From Chloroflexota bacterium (GTDB taxonomy: Bacteria > Chloroflexota > Dormibacteria > CF-121), in the NCBI GenBank assembly GCA_005882775.1, contig VBDY01000144.1, forward strand, positions 1 through 32,435: a stretch of 32,435 bases of DNA. The letters run 5' to 3'. The position numbers were made by a program, and so were the translations under genes. The notes under the pieces are model-generated. The model was not told where the DNA came from. It saw only the letters and a list, made by a program, of their open reading frames with translations, and did no database searches. This document shows positions 15,606 through 25,355 of the stretch, one piece after another (the stretch's first letter is position 1; each line of letters begins with the position of its first letter).

Positions 15606-16127
15606 ATGAGCGAATTGCTGGACACGCTTGTGCGAAGGATCAACGAGCGCTTCCCGGGCGCGCTCCAGGATAGCGGTGAGTTCCAGGGGGATGTGCATAT
15701 CACGATCGCCCCAGCCAGCCTGGTCGGAGTTGCCCAGTTTCTGCGAGACGACCCGGAGCTCGCGTTTGACTATTTCCTCTACAACACCGCGGTGGACTGG
15801 CCGGCGCGTGATCCCCGCTTCTCGGTGGTGTGGGAGGTGCGCTCGCTCAAGAACGGGACGCGAGTCCGGCTGAAGTGCCTGGCAGCCATGCCCACCCCGA
15901 CGGTGCCGACGCTCACTCCAGTCTGGCGGGCGGCGAACTGGCACGAGCGTGAAACCTATGACCTGCTGGGGATCACCTTCGAGGGGCACCCGGACCTGCG
16001 CCGGATATTGATGCCCGACACCTGGGAGGGGCACCCCTTACGCAAGGATTACGTCTCGTTCGGAGAACCGGTTGTCTTTAGCGACCAGAAGCTCGAGGGA
16101 TTGGAGCCCGACGCAATCCGTGGCTGA
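15606..16127 (+). CDS. nuoC: NADH-quinone oxidoreductase subunit C
   Basis: The 30-kDa-type subunit of the complex I connecting module, 173 residues. The family signature is clear in ANWHERETYDLLGITFEGHP and in the closing RILMPDTWEGHPLRKDY. It is a separate gene, not fused to nuoD as in E. coli. ATG 15606 has GAGAGGA at 15594-15600, one of the few true Shine-Dalgarno sites in the operon, after a 27-nt gap from nuoB. Its end overlaps the nuoD GTG by 8 nt. Confidence 0.95.
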   Translation: MSELLDTLVRRINERFPGALQDSGEFQGDVHITIAPASLVGVAQFLRDDPELAFDYFLYNTAVDWPARDPRFSVVWEVRSLKNGTRVRLKCLAAMPTPTVPTLTPVWRAANWHERETYDLLGITFEGHPDLRRILMPDTWEGHPLRKDYVSFGEPVVFSDQKLEGLEPDAIRG

Positions 16128-17349
16128 TCCCGCAACGGTAAAGCCCGAAGTCCTCAGCGAGCGTGACCCGGCGCACGAGCCGGCCAGCGAGTGGATGGAG
16201 CTGAACATGGGGCCCCAGCATCCCAGCACCCACGGAGTTCTACGGGTTCGGCTGAAGATCGATGGCGAAATCATTCGAGACGCTGACTCGGAGGTCGGCT
16301 ACCTTCATACCGGCTTCGAGAAGTCATTCGAGGACAAGACCTACACCCAGGGCATCACCTTCAGCGATCGGATGGATTACCTCGCGCCACCCATCAACAA
16401 CGTCGGTTTCGTGATGGCGGTCGAGAAGCTGATGAGCCTCGACGTCCCGCCCCGGGCCCAGGCGATCCGGGTGATCATGATGGAGCTGGCGCGGATCGCC
16501 AGCCACGGGCTCTGGTTGGGCACGGCAGCGCTCGACCTGGGCGTCTACTCCGCATTCTTCTACGCCTGGCGGGACCGCGACCTGGTCCTCGACCTGAACG
16601 AGGCCTACTCCGGGGTTCGGATGATGACATCTTTCACCCGGGTCGGGGGCGTGGCCTATGACTTGCCGGACGGCTGGCTCGAGCAGCTCCAGGCGTTCAT
16701 AGACGTGATGCCGCCCCGGATCGATGACTACGAGGCACTGCTCACGCACAACCCGATCTGGATTCAGAGAACCAGGGGACTCGGGGTGCTGACGGCGGAG
16801 CAAGCCGTCGAATGGGGGGTCACCGGTCCCTGCCTGCGGGCCTCCGGAGTGGACTACGACGTGCGGAAGGCGTTTCCTTACTGCGGTTACGAGCAGTATG
16901 ACTTCGAGGTCCCGGTCGGCACCGCAGGTGACAGCTACGAGCGGTACCTGATGCGGGTGCGGGAGATGCGGGCAAGCCTGAGGATCCTGCAACAGGCCCT
17001 CGACCGGCTCCCCGATGGTCCGGTCATCACCAGCAACCGAAAGGTCGCCCTACCGCCCCGGCCCGAGCTGGGCAAGAGCATGGAATCGGTCATTCATCAT
17101 TTCCGGCTGGTTAGCGAGGGCTTCAAGGGCCCGGTGGGTGAGGTCTATGCCTGCGTCGAGAGTCCCCGCGGCGAGCTCGGCTATTACCTGGTCTCGGACG
17201 GCACCAACAAGCCTTACCGGATGAAGGTACGGCCGCCCTCATTCTGTAACCTGCAGGCGTTGGGCAAGATGGTGGAGGGCCGCTTCATCGCAGACGCGGT
17301 GGCCATCCTGGGGAGCATCGATATCATCCTCGGCGACGTGGACCGGTAG
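16120..17349 (+). CDS. nuoD: NADH-quinone oxidoreductase subunit D
   Basis: The 49-kDa-type subunit that, with NuoB, forms the quinone-binding cavity. From GTG 16120 the product is 409 residues. GPQHPSTHG carries H34 and H38, and DRMDYLAP carries Y87; the His and Tyr are the known quinone head-group contacts in Thermus complex I. EIYAC-like and FCNLQ segments near the C-terminus are also normal. The frame open from 16072 lies inside nuoC and lacks conserved residues, so the overlapping GTG is preferred. Confidence 0.95.
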   Translation: MADPATVKPEVLSERDPAHEPASEWMELNMGPQHPSTHGVLRVRLKIDGEIIRDADSEVGYLHTGFEKSFEDKTYTQGITFSDRMDYLAPPINNVGFVMAVEKLMSLDVPPRAQAIRVIMMELARIASHGLWLGTAALDLGVYSAFFYAWRDRDLVLDLNEAYSGVRMMTSFTRVGGVAYDLPDGWLEQLQAFIDVMPPRIDDYEALLTHNPIWIQRTRGLGVLTAEQAVEWGVTGPCLRASGVDYDVRKAFPYCGYEQYDFEVPVGTAGDSYERYLMRVREMRASLRILQQALDRLPDGPVITSNRKVALPPRPELGKSMESVIHHFRLVSEGFKGPVGEVYACVESPRGELGYYLVSDGTNKPYRMKVRPPSFCNLQALGKMVEGRFIADAVAILGSIDIILGDVDR

Positions 17350-17371
17350 ATGGCCGGGAGCCGACCGTAGC

Positions 17372-17971
17372 ATGCCGCTTCGCCCGGATACCGTGGCTAA
17401 GATCCAGGACTACGCTCGTAGGTACCCGTCCGCGCAGTCGGCCATCCTCCCAGCGCTCTGGGCGGTGCAGTACGAGCAGGGTTATGTGACCGACGAGGCG
17501 CTTGCCGAGGTGGCGACGCATCTCAAGCTGCCACCCTCCCTGATCGAGGCCACCTCATCGTTCTATTCGATGTTCCTGACCCGGCCGGAAGGCCGGCACG
17601 AGGTGATGATTTGCGTCAATGCTCCGTGCATGCTGCGCGGTGCGGACGCCATCGTGGCTTATGCGGAGCAGCGCCTTGGCATACGGGACGGACAGACCAC
17701 GTCCGATGGCGCCATCACCCTGAGATCCACCATCGAATGCCTGGGAGCCTGCGGTGGCGCCCCCATGATGCAGGTGGATCACCGATTCGAGGAGAACCTG
17801 ACGCCCGATCGAATCAACGCAATATTCGACCATCTCCGAACAGCGCCGGCCTTTCACGAGCAACCGCCGGCCGAGAAGAAGCCGGCCAGACGGACGCCGA
17901 CTGTCTCGGGCGAAATCACGCGAAGCGGTCCGAGCGGGGCCCGGGCGCGAACCAGGAAGGCGTCAAAGTAA
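17372..17971 (+). CDS. nuoE: NADH-quinone oxidoreductase subunit E
   Basis: The 24-kDa-type thioredoxin-fold subunit of the NADH-oxidising tip, carrying the [2Fe-2S] cluster N1a. The ligands are C81, C86, C123 and C127 (CVNAPC and ECLGACGGAP). The core is ~155 residues of a 199-residue chain. The remaining C-terminal tail is rich in Lys, Arg, Pro and Ala, is probably disordered, and is unusual in length. The stop overlaps the nuoF start by one base (TAATG). Confidence 0.94.
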   Translation: MPLRPDTVAKIQDYARRYPSAQSAILPALWAVQYEQGYVTDEALAEVATHLKLPPSLIEATSSFYSMFLTRPEGRHEVMICVNAPCMLRGADAIVAYAEQRLGIRDGQTTSDGAITLRSTIECLGACGGAPMMQVDHRFEENLTPDRINAIFDHLRTAPAFHEQPPAEKKPARRTPTVSGEITRSGPSGARARTRKASK

Positions 17972-19266
17972 TGGGACTCAAGCCCGTCCTCACCAAGGAT
18001 TTCGGGACCGAGGGCCTGCGGCAGCTCGACGCCTACGAGCGCACTGGCGGTTATGCGGGCTACAAGAAAGCCCTGAGCGAGATCAAACCGGACGACCTGG
18101 TAGAGCTGGTCAAGAAAAGCGGACTGCGCGGTCGGGGCGGCGCCGGCTTTCCCACCGGCAACAAATGGTCGTTCCTGCCCAAGGGCATGTATCCGCGCTA
18201 TCTGGTTTGCAACGCAGACGAGAGCGAGCCGGGCTGCTTCAAGGACCGCTACCTGATCGAGGAGAGCCCGCACCAGGTGCTGGAAGGCATCCTGATCGCC
18301 GCCTTCGCGATCGGCTGCAACACGGCATTCATCTACATTCGCGGCGAGTACCTACCACAATACGAGGCCCTCGAATCAGCCATAGAAGAGGCCACGGCCG
18401 CAGGCTATATCGGCAAGAACGTGCTCAAGAGCGGCTTCGACGTGGACGTCATTCTGCATCGGGGCGCGGGCGCCTACATCTGTGGTGAGGAGACCGCCCT
18501 TCTCACCTCCCTGGAAGGCTATCGCGGCGAGCCTCGGCTAAAGCCACCCTTCCCGGCGGTCAAGGGGCTCTATGGCAAGCCGACCGTGGTCAATAACGTG
18601 GAAACGGTTGCCAACCTGCCTCACATCGTGGTGAACGGCGCGGACTGGTTCGCTTCGATGGGCACGCCCACCGGAAAGGGCACCCGGGTCTGGTGTATGA
18701 GCGGCCACGTCAACCGGCCGGGCAACTACGAGCTCGAAAATGGCACCCCCATCCGGGAGCTGATCATGGAGCACGGCGGCGGCGTCTGGAAGAACCGCCG
18801 GCTCAAGGCCTTCCAACCGGGCGGGGCTTCCATGATGGTGCTGCTACCGGAACACCTTGACGTCGGCCTTGATTTCGACGCCATCCAGAAGGCCGGATCG
18901 CTCGCCGGCGCGGGCGCGATGGTGGTGATGGACGAGACCACCTGCATGGTGGACGCCGCCCGCCGCTACGTGAAGTTCTTTCACCACGAGAGCTGTGGCA
19001 AGTGCACTCCCTGTCGGGAGGGTACGTTCTGGATGTCGAACCTCTTTGATCGCTTCGAGTTCGGTGAAGCCAGGCCGGGCGATGTCGATCTCCTGCTCGA
19101 CATGGGCTACAACATCGACGGCCGTTCCTTCTGCCCCCTGGGCGACGCGTCCACCTGGTTTCCTCGCAGCGTGATCAAGTATTTCCGGGATGAATTCGAG
19201 CAGCACATCGCGGAAAAGGGCTGCCCCTTCCGCAAGGAAACCGAAGCGGCAGTGGCGGTGGCCTGA
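17971..19266 (+). CDS. nuoF: NADH-quinone oxidoreductase subunit F
   Basis: The 51-kDa-type subunit that binds NADH and FMN and starts electron transfer. The 431-residue chain has the FMN/NADH segments GRGGAGFPTG (54-63) and CNADESEPGCFKDR (80-93), and the N3 [4Fe-4S] ligands C342, C345, C348 (SCGKCTPCREG) and C388. ATG 17971 is the start because homology begins there; the longer frame from 17611 lies within nuoE. The stop overlaps the nuoG ATG (TGATG at 19264-19268). Confidence 0.96.
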   Translation: MGLKPVLTKDFGTEGLRQLDAYERTGGYAGYKKALSEIKPDDLVELVKKSGLRGRGGAGFPTGNKWSFLPKGMYPRYLVCNADESEPGCFKDRYLIEESPHQVLEGILIAAFAIGCNTAFIYIRGEYLPQYEALESAIEEATAAGYIGKNVLKSGFDVDVILHRGAGAYICGEETALLTSLEGYRGEPRLKPPFPAVKGLYGKPTVVNNVETVANLPHIVVNGADWFASMGTPTGKGTRVWCMSGHVNRPGNYELENGTPIRELIMEHGGGVWKNRRLKAFQPGGASMMVLLPEHLDVGLDFDAIQKAGSLAGAGAMVVMDETTCMVDAARRYVKFFHHESCGKCTPCREGTFWMSNLFDRFEFGEARPGDVDLLLDMGYNIDGRSFCPLGDASTWFPRSVIKYFRDEFEQHIAEKGCPFRKETEAAVAVA

Positions 19267-21155
19267 TGGCGTCGACGGTCGTCACCGACCAGGTCACGCT
19301 GACGGTCAACGGCCAGTCGGTGACCGTACCCAAGGGCACCTTGATCCTGGACGCGGCCAAGAAGATCGGCATCGATATTCCGATCTTCTGTTCGCATCCA
19401 AAGATGGCGCCGGTGGCGGTCTGTCGGATGTGCCTGGTCGAGGTGGAGAAGATGCCCAAGCTGCAGCCAGCTTGCGCCGTTTACGTGGCCGACGGAATGG
19501 TCGTTCGGACGACCACGGAGCAGGTGCAGAAATACCAGAAGGGCGTTCTCGAGTTCTTGCTCATAAACCATCCGCTCGACTGCCCGATCTGCGACAAGGG
19601 TGGGGAATGCCCGCTCCAGGACCAGACCTATCAATACGGCCCGGGAGCCAGCCGGTTTGACTTCGAGAAGGCGCATTTTGACAAGGCCGTACCTCTGTCG
19701 GACAAGATCGTGCTCGACCGGGAGCGCTGCATCCTCTGCTGGCGCTGCACCCGTTTCAGCGAGGAGATCTCGGGGGAGCGCGAGCTGGCACTGATCCAGC
19801 GAGGCGTGCATACCATCATCGGGACCTTCAACGATGAGCCCGCCCAGTCGAACTACCAGGGCAACTGGACCGAGATCTGCCCGGTCGGGGCGTTGACCTC
19901 GCGAGAGTACCGCTTCATCAGCCGGCCCTGGGACCTCGATCGGACGGCGAGCATCTGCCCCGGCTGCAGCATGGGCTGCAACATCCAGGTCGACGCCCGT
20001 CACAACCGGATCGGCCGCTTCCAGTCGCGCGAGAACCTGGCGGTGGATGACGGCTGGCTCTGCGACTTTGGCCGGTACAGCTTCCCAACGTTCCAGCGCC
20101 AGGGCTTCGAAGCGCCCCGGGTCCGCCAGGACGGAAAACTAGTGGAGGTCTCCTTCGAGGAAGCCATCGCTGCCGCCGCCGACGGCCTGGCACAGGCGCG
20201 CGGAGCGGTCGCAGGCTGGGCCTCGCCCGCCGCCACCAACGAAGAGCTCTTCCTCTTTCAGAGATTGTTCCGGCAGCGGCTTCAATCGCCACACATCGAC
20301 CACCGCGCTTTTCGTCCGACCTGGCCCGATCCAGATCCGGACGACATGACCCTTCCCATCGCGGACCTCGAGCGCTGCGACTACGTCGTGGTACTTGGAG
20401 GCCAGGAAGTGATCGATGCCGCGCCGGTCCTGCACCTTCGACTCTTCAAAAGCGAGCGGCGTGGAGTCAAAGTGCTCAAGATCGATGCCGAGCAGGGGGC
20501 TCGAGCCCGCGAGTGGGTCCCGGCCGACGCCCAGGCGGTCGGGATCCTGGCGACCGTGTCGCACAAGAAGGAGGCCACCGATCTGCAGGCAGCGCTTGGG
20601 AAGAAAGTCAAGGGCAGTGTCCGCCGGCTGCTGGTGGTCAGAGGGCCGAATGGTCGGGGGGCGAACGACCTCGGGATACTGCCGAACTTCAGACCAGGTT
20701 ATGAAGGCCTCAACGGACAGTCAGGGAAGGGGCGGGCCGAGTGGGGGAAGGGAGGGATAGGCGCGGCCTATATCTTCGAAGCCAGTCCGCTGCATGCCTT
20801 CGAGGCTACGGAAGACGAGCGGCGCTGGCTCTCCGGTCTCAAGACTCTGGTCATGCATCGGTTTCGCGCTTCGCCGCTCGACGACCTGGCCCACGTGATC
20901 ATCCCCGGACGCGCCTTTACCGAGAAGGCAGGAACCGTCACGAACATGGAAGGGCGGGTGCAGCGGATCGGACGCGCCATCGACGCCGATGCGGTTCCCG
21001 ACGACTGGATGGTATTGCAAGCCATCGCGCGGAAACTGGGCGCGCCCTGGGATTACCACGAGTCCAGCGACATCACCGCCGACCTGCTGGACCTGATCCC
21101 GCAGTACGCTGCCGTCGACCGGGGCGAGCGGGTGCTCTGGAGCGAACGCACGTGA
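19266..21155 (+). CDS. nuoG: NADH-quinone oxidoreductase subunit G (compact, with N7 ligands)
   Basis: The 75-kDa-type subunit that wires electrons through several Fe-S clusters. Visible ligands: N1b C42, C53, C56, C70; N5 H102, C106, C109, C115; N4 C155, C158, C161, C205; and an extra set C231, C234, C238, C266 (CPGCSMGC plus WLCDFGRY), matching the off-pathway N7 cluster known from E. coli and Thermus. The C-terminal molybdopterin-oxidoreductase-like domain is short: the whole chain is 629 residues against 727 in human, 783 in Thermus and about 908 in E. coli. It ends normally at ERVLWSERT, with the nuoH GTG overlapping the stop, so the gene is compact rather than broken. Confidence 0.94.
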   Translation: MASTVVTDQVTLTVNGQSVTVPKGTLILDAAKKIGIDIPIFCSHPKMAPVAVCRMCLVEVEKMPKLQPACAVYVADGMVVRTTTEQVQKYQKGVLEFLLINHPLDCPICDKGGECPLQDQTYQYGPGASRFDFEKAHFDKAVPLSDKIVLDRERCILCWRCTRFSEEISGERELALIQRGVHTIIGTFNDEPAQSNYQGNWTEICPVGALTSREYRFISRPWDLDRTASICPGCSMGCNIQVDARHNRIGRFQSRENLAVDDGWLCDFGRYSFPTFQRQGFEAPRVRQDGKLVEVSFEEAIAAAADGLAQARGAVAGWASPAATNEELFLFQRLFRQRLQSPHIDHRAFRPTWPDPDPDDMTLPIADLERCDYVVVLGGQEVIDAAPVLHLRLFKSERRGVKVLKIDAEQGARAREWVPADAQAVGILATVSHKKEATDLQAALGKKVKGSVRRLLVVRGPNGRGANDLGILPNFRPGYEGLNGQSGKGRAEWGKGGIGAAYIFEASPLHAFEATEDERRWLSGLKTLVMHRFRASPLDDLAHVIIPGRAFTEKAGTVTNMEGRVQRIGRAIDADAVPDDWMVLQAIARKLGAPWDYHESSDITADLLDLIPQYAAVDRGERVLWSERT

Positions 21156-22153
21156 ACCTGGAGGTCGTGGTGGTCACGCTGATCAAAGCGGCCATCATCA
21201 TCCTCGGGCTTCTTACAGGGTTCGCCTATATGACGCTGTTCGAGCGAAAGGTCCAGGCCCGGATGCAGCAGCGTCCGGGTCCGAACCGGGTGGGACCCTT
21301 CGGGCTTCTCCAGCCGCTGGCGGACGGGCTGAAGCTGTTCTTCAAGTCAAGCGCCGAGCCGGCCGGACGCGACCATCTGCTCTACCTGGCAGCGCCGATG
21401 CTTTCCGTGATGGCAGCCCTGGCGACCTTCGCCATCATCCCCGTCAGCGGACCCGGCTACATCACGATCCTGGGCCACAACATTGGCTGGTATGTGATGA
21501 ACGCCAACATCGGGATCCTCTGGTACTTCGCGGTCACCTCGATCGGGGTCTACGGCATCTTCCTGGCAGGTTGGTCATCCAACAGCAAGTACTCGTTGCT
21601 GGGGGCGCTCCGGTCGTCCGCCCAGATGATCAGCTACGAGATGGCGCTGGGCCTCTCGCTGGTACCCGTCTTCATCCTGGCCGGATCCTTCCGGCTGGTC
21701 GACATCGTGAACGCGCAAAACAAATGGTGGTTCGTGATTCCGCTCCTCCCAGCCTTCATCCTCTATATGATCGCCGGCATCGCCGAGACCAACCGCGCTC
21801 CTTTTGACCTGCCCGAGGCCGAGACCGAGCTGGTGGCCGGCTACCACACTGAGTACTCAGGGATGCGGTTCGCCCTTTTCTTCATGGCCGAGTACATCAA
21901 CATGATCACCGTCAGCTCGATTGCCACCGTGGTCTTCCTGGGAGGCTGGTGGGGACCGTTCGGCGTCCTGCCCGGGCCCTGGTGGTTCCTGATCAAGGTG
22001 GTCGTCCTGCTCTACGTGTACGTCTGGCTCAGGGCCAGCCTGCCGCGAATGCGCTACGACCGGCTGATGCAGCTCGGCTGGAAATCGCTGCTCCCCCTTT
22101 CTCTGCTGATGATGATGGCGACCGGGGTCGTGGTCGTGGCGGCCCAGCGGTAG
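21152..22153 (+). CDS. nuoH: NADH-quinone oxidoreductase subunit H
   Basis: The ND1-type heel subunit of the membrane arm, which closes the quinone tunnel. From GTG 21152 it is 333 residues with about eight helices. The conserved cytoplasmic loops are all there: FERKVQARMQQRPGPNRVGP near the N-terminus and ETNRAPFDLPEAETELVAGY in the acidic third loop. The start lies in the nuoG stop (GTGA), and the longer open frame from 20741 is an antiphase shadow of nuoG. Confidence 0.95.
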   Translation: MNLEVVVVTLIKAAIIILGLLTGFAYMTLFERKVQARMQQRPGPNRVGPFGLLQPLADGLKLFFKSSAEPAGRDHLLYLAAPMLSVMAALATFAIIPVSGPGYITILGHNIGWYVMNANIGILWYFAVTSIGVYGIFLAGWSSNSKYSLLGALRSSAQMISYEMALGLSLVPVFILAGSFRLVDIVNAQNKWWFVIPLLPAFILYMIAGIAETNRAPFDLPEAETELVAGYHTEYSGMRFALFFMAEYINMITVSSIATVVFLGGWWGPFGVLPGPWWFLIKVVVLLYVYVWLRASLPRMRYDRLMQLGWKSLLPLSLLMMMATGVVVVAAQR

Positions 22154-22163
22154 GGGAGAGGAA

Positions 22164-22676
22164 TTGAGCATACGCGAGGTCTTGGAAGGGCCGCTCTACA
22201 TCGTCCGGGCCCTGGCGACAACCTTCAAGCACAATGCCAGGCCGCGCGTCACCATTGAGTACCCAGAGCGGCAGAAGGTCGTGCCGCCCCGCCACCGCGG
22301 CCGCCATATCCTGCATCGGTACGCGGACGGCCTGGAAAAGTGCGTCGGTTGTGAGCTCTGCGCCATAGCCTGCCCGGTCGGTTGCATCGTGGTCGAGGCG
22401 GCGGAGAATACGCCCGAACGCCGGGTCTCTCCCGGTGAACGCTACGCCAAGCGCTATGAGATCAACCTGCTGCGCTGTATCTACTGCGGGATGTGCGAGG
22501 AGGCGTGTCCCTACGACGCCATCACGATGGGGCCTCGGTACGACCTGGCCGATGATCACCCGGACAAATTCATCGCGGTAAAGGAAGACCTGCTCGAGCC
22601 ACTTCAGGCCAGCCTGGGCGATACCGCCCGGCCGAGCGCCGCCCCTTCGGCCCAGGCGGAGCCCCGCAAGTGGTAG
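22164..22676 (+). CDS. nuoI: NADH-quinone oxidoreductase subunit I
   Basis: The TYKY-type ferredoxin subunit carrying clusters N6a and N6b between NuoG and NuoB. The 170-residue chain has two C-x2-C-x2-C-x3-C motifs, C60/63/66/70 and C105/108/111/115, with an additional C74. The start is a TTG, clearly set by GGGGAG at 22153-22158, five nt upstream. The last ~25 residues are an Ala/Pro-rich tail. It overlaps nuoJ by 7 nt. Confidence 0.95.
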   Translation: MSIREVLEGPLYIVRALATTFKHNARPRVTIEYPERQKVVPPRHRGRHILHRYADGLEKCVGCELCAIACPVGCIVVEAAENTPERRVSPGERYAKRYEINLLRCIYCGMCEEACPYDAITMGPRYDLADDHPDKFIAVKEDLLEPLQASLGDTARPSAAPSAQAEPRKW

Positions 22677-23176
22677 TCGCATTCGCAATCCTGGCGGCCT
22701 GGGAGCTGGTCACGGCGATCGGAGTGATGGCGTCCCGCCGGCCAATCTACAACGCCCTATCCCTGGTGGCGAACATGCTGGGACTGGCGGTTTTATTTCT
22801 CCTGCTCAACGCTCAATTCCTGTTCGCGGCGCAGATCATCGTCTACGCAGGCGCCGTCATGGTGCTATTCGTCTTCATCATCGCTCTGCTCAACCCTCAA
22901 ATGGACATCACGCTGAGCCGCCCGAGCATGGAGTGGGCGTACGGGCTGATCTTCGGCGTCGTCTTCGCCGGCCTGATCCTGGCGCTCGTCTATAACCGCG
23001 ACCTGACCGGAATCCCAGGCCCGTTCACCCCCGAGGTTATCGATGCGTTTGGCAACGTACAGATCCTGGGCGCCGTGCTCTATAGCCGATTCCTGCTTCC
23101 GGTCGAAGTCACCTCTGTGCTGCTGCTGGTTGCCGCCGTCGGCGCCGTCTACCTTGCGGCGAGGAAGATCCGATGA
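22670..23176 (+). CDS. nuoJ: NADH-quinone oxidoreductase subunit J
   Basis: The ND6-type membrane subunit, 168 residues and five helices, with the typical helix-3 stretch [19 protein letters not shown], where a local pi-bulge occurs in known structures. GTG 22670 lies inside the nuoI end. The stop overlaps the nuoK ATG (ATGA at 23173-23176). Confidence 0.94.
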   Translation: MVVAFAILAAWELVTAIGVMASRRPIYNALSLVANMLGLAVLFLLLNAQFLFAAQIIVYAGAVMVLFVFIIALLNPQMDITLSRPSMEWAYGLIFGVVFAGLILALVYNRDLTGIPGPFTPEVIDAFGNVQILGAVLYSRFLLPVEVTSVLLLVAAVGAVYLAARKIR

Positions 23177-23481
23177 GCGGCGTCCCCGCCTATTACTTCC
23201 TCTGGCTGAGTGGTGTCATTTTCACGGTCGGGGCGGTTGGCGTCCTGATCCGCCGAAACCCGCTCGTGATCTTCATGTGTATCGAGCTGATGCTGAACGC
23301 GGTCAACCTGGCATTTGCCGCCATGGGCCGCTACCTGAACTCCCTGGACGGCCAGGTGTTCGCCTTCCTGGTCATCACCGTCGCCGCGGCCGAGGTGGTG
23401 GTGGGCATCGCCATCATCGTGCAGGTGTACCGAGCCGGACGAAACATGGACGTTGACGAGCTCGATCTGATGAAGAGTTGA
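23173..23481 (+). CDS. nuoK: NADH-quinone oxidoreductase subunit K
   Basis: The ND4L-type subunit, 102 residues with three helices. The two membrane glutamates needed for proton transfer are present at E38 ([13 protein letters not shown]) and E74 ([11 protein letters not shown]), matching E36 and E72 of E. coli. It starts at the nuoJ stop and ends in the nuoL start. Confidence 0.95.
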   Translation: MSGVPAYYFLWLSGVIFTVGAVGVLIRRNPLVIFMCIELMLNAVNLAFAAMGRYLNSLDGQVFAFLVITVAAAEVVVGIAIIVQVYRAGRNMDVDELDLMKS

Positions 23482-25355
23482 GCGTCCTCGCGCTCCTCGT
23501 CCTTCTCCTCCCGCTCGCCGGCTTCCTGATCAACGCCCTGTTCGGTCGGGCTCTGGCGCGCCAGCTGGTGGGCTGGGTCGGAGCCGGCAGCGTGGGCCTC
23601 GCTTTTGGCAGCGCACTCGCCGTCCTGGTCCAGGTCGCCGGCGGCCAGCAGCTGGACCACACCTACTTCACCTGGTGGAACAGCGCCGGGTTTGAGATCC
23701 CCTTCAACCTCTACATCGACCCGCTCTCCACCCTGATGGCGCTGGTCATCACCGGAGTCGGCTTCATGATCCACGTGTACTCGATCGGGTACATGGCGGG
23801 CGAGGACCGGGGCGGTTTCTCTCGCTTCTTTGCCTACATGAATCTATTCGTCTTCTCCATGCTCCTTCTGGTCCTGAGCGGCAACTTCGTCTGGCTGATC
23901 GTGGGCTGGGCCGGGGTCGGCCTCTCCTCCTACCTGCTGATCGGCTTCTGGTACGAGCGCACCTCGGCTGTCCTGGCGGCGCGCAAAGCGTTCGTGATGA
24001 ACGTGATCGGCGACGTGGGCATGATGTTCGCTGCCTTCGTCATTTTCTTGAACCTAAAGGCGCTCGATTACGGCACGGTATTACAACCCGACCGCATCCA
24101 CCAGCTGCCCAAGGGAGGCACGGTGATCACGGCCATCTGTCTCCTGCTGCTGGTGGGGGCGGTGGCCAAGTCTGCCCAGCTGCCACTCCATACCTGGTTG
24201 CCGGACGCGATGGAGGGCCCGACTCCCGTCTCCGCCCTGATTCACGCCGCCACCATGGTCACCGCCGGCGTCTACCTGGTGGCCAGGATGCATGCGCTCT
24301 ACGATTGGGCGCCGGCCGCCGCCGCCACCGTTGCCATCATCGGTGCGGTTACCGCGCTCTTTGCGGCAACCATCGGCACCGCGCAGGTCGACATCAAGCG
24401 GATCCTCGCCTACTCGACCATGAGCCAGATCGGCTACATGTTCCTGGCCGTGGGCATCGGAGCATACACCGCCGGGATGTTCCACTTCATGACTCATGCC
24501 TTTTTCAAGGCGCTGCTCTTCATGGCCGCCGGTAACGTCATCCACGCCTTCCACGAAGACCAGGACATCCGCCATATGGGTAACGTGCGGAGTGGTCTAC
24601 CGATCACGTTCTGGACCTTTCTGATAGGCACGCTGTCGATCAGCGGCTTTCCCCTGATGGCGGGGTTCGTGAGCAAGGATGAGATCATCCGGGCCGCGTT
24701 GACCTCGACCGGTGGGTTCGTCCTGCTCGGTGTGCTGGCGCTGGTCACCGCCGGCCTGACCGCCTTCTACATGTTCCGCCTCTTTCTCACAGCCTTTGGC
24801 TGGGAGTGGCTGGGACATGACGAGCGGCACCTGCACGAGGCACCCTCAGTGCAAACCGTGCCCATCATGATCCTTGCCGCCGGGGCTGTGTTCGGCGGCG
24901 CCATCCCCGTCGGAAGCTTTCTGAAACCGGTGTTCGGCGAGTCGCCCGCCATCGGATCCGCACCCTTTTTCGGGGTCGCAGGGCTCAGCATCCTGGTGGC
25001 CGTGATCGGCTTTGCCGTTGCCTACCAGCTCTACGCCCGACGGCCCGAGATGGCAGCCGTGGTCAGGCGACGACTGGGGCCTGTCCACGCGATGGTCGAG
25101 CACAAGTACTACGTCGATGAGCTCTACGACCTGGTGTTCGTCAGGCCCGGCTTCGCCATCGGCCGATTGCTCCGCGACTTTATCGAGCCGCGGGTGATCG
25201 ACGGCCTGGTGGACGGAACTGCCGAACTGTTCCGGGTGGAGGCCGCCGAGTTTCGCAGCCTGCAGACTGGAAGGGTCCGAAACTACGCGCTCGTTACCCT
25301 GGTCGGCGCAGGCTTCATCGCCGGCTATCTGTTCTTCTTTGTCAGGCCGGCATGA
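23478..25355 (+). CDS. nuoL: NADH-quinone oxidoreductase subunit L, with Glu-to-Ala at the TM5 site
   Basis: The distal ND5-type antiporter-like proton pump subunit, 625 residues, with the long C-terminal lateral helix expected after about residue 530. K231 ([19 protein letters not shown]) and D179 (NVIGDVG) match E. coli K229 and D178. The TM5 glutamate (E144 in E. coli, in GWEGVGL) is alanine here: the sequence reads [16 protein letters not shown] with A145, codon GCC at 23910-23912. The surrounding sequence is fully normal, so alignment is not in doubt. The start is TTG 23478 inside the nuoK stop; no in-frame ATG is nearer the first helix. Confidence 0.95.
   Translation: MSVLALLVLLLPLAGFLINALFGRALARQLVGWVGAGSVGLAFGSALAVLVQVAGGQQLDHTYFTWWNSAGFEIPFNLYIDPLSTLMALVITGVGFMIHVYSIGYMAGEDRGGFSRFFAYMNLFVFSMLLLVLSGNFVWLIVGWAGVGLSSYLLIGFWYERTSAVLAARKAFVMNVIGDVGMMFAAFVIFLNLKALDYGTVLQPDRIHQLPKGGTVITAICLLLLVGAVAKSAQLPLHTWLPDAMEGPTPVSALIHAATMVTAGVYLVARMHALYDWAPAAAATVAIIGAVTALFAATIGTAQVDIKRILAYSTMSQIGYMFLAVGIGAYTAGMFHFMTHAFFKALLFMAAGNVIHAFHEDQDIRHMGNVRSGLPITFWTFLIGTLSISGFPLMAGFVSKDEIIRAALTSTGGFVLLGVLALVTAGLTAFYMFRLFLTAFGWEWLGHDERHLHEAPSVQTVPIMILAAGAVFGGAIPVGSFLKPVFGESPAIGSAPFFGVAGLSILVAVIGFAVAYQLYARRPEMAAVVRRRLGPVHAMVEHKYYVDELYDLVFVRPGFAIGRLLRDFIEPRVIDGLVDGTAELFRVEAAEFRSLQTGRVRNYALVTLVGAGFIAGYLFFFVRPA

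Noticed and set aside
15021-16034. 337-residue minus-strand open frame over nuoB-nuoC
   Set aside because: Antisense to two unmistakable complex I genes; no recognisable motifs.
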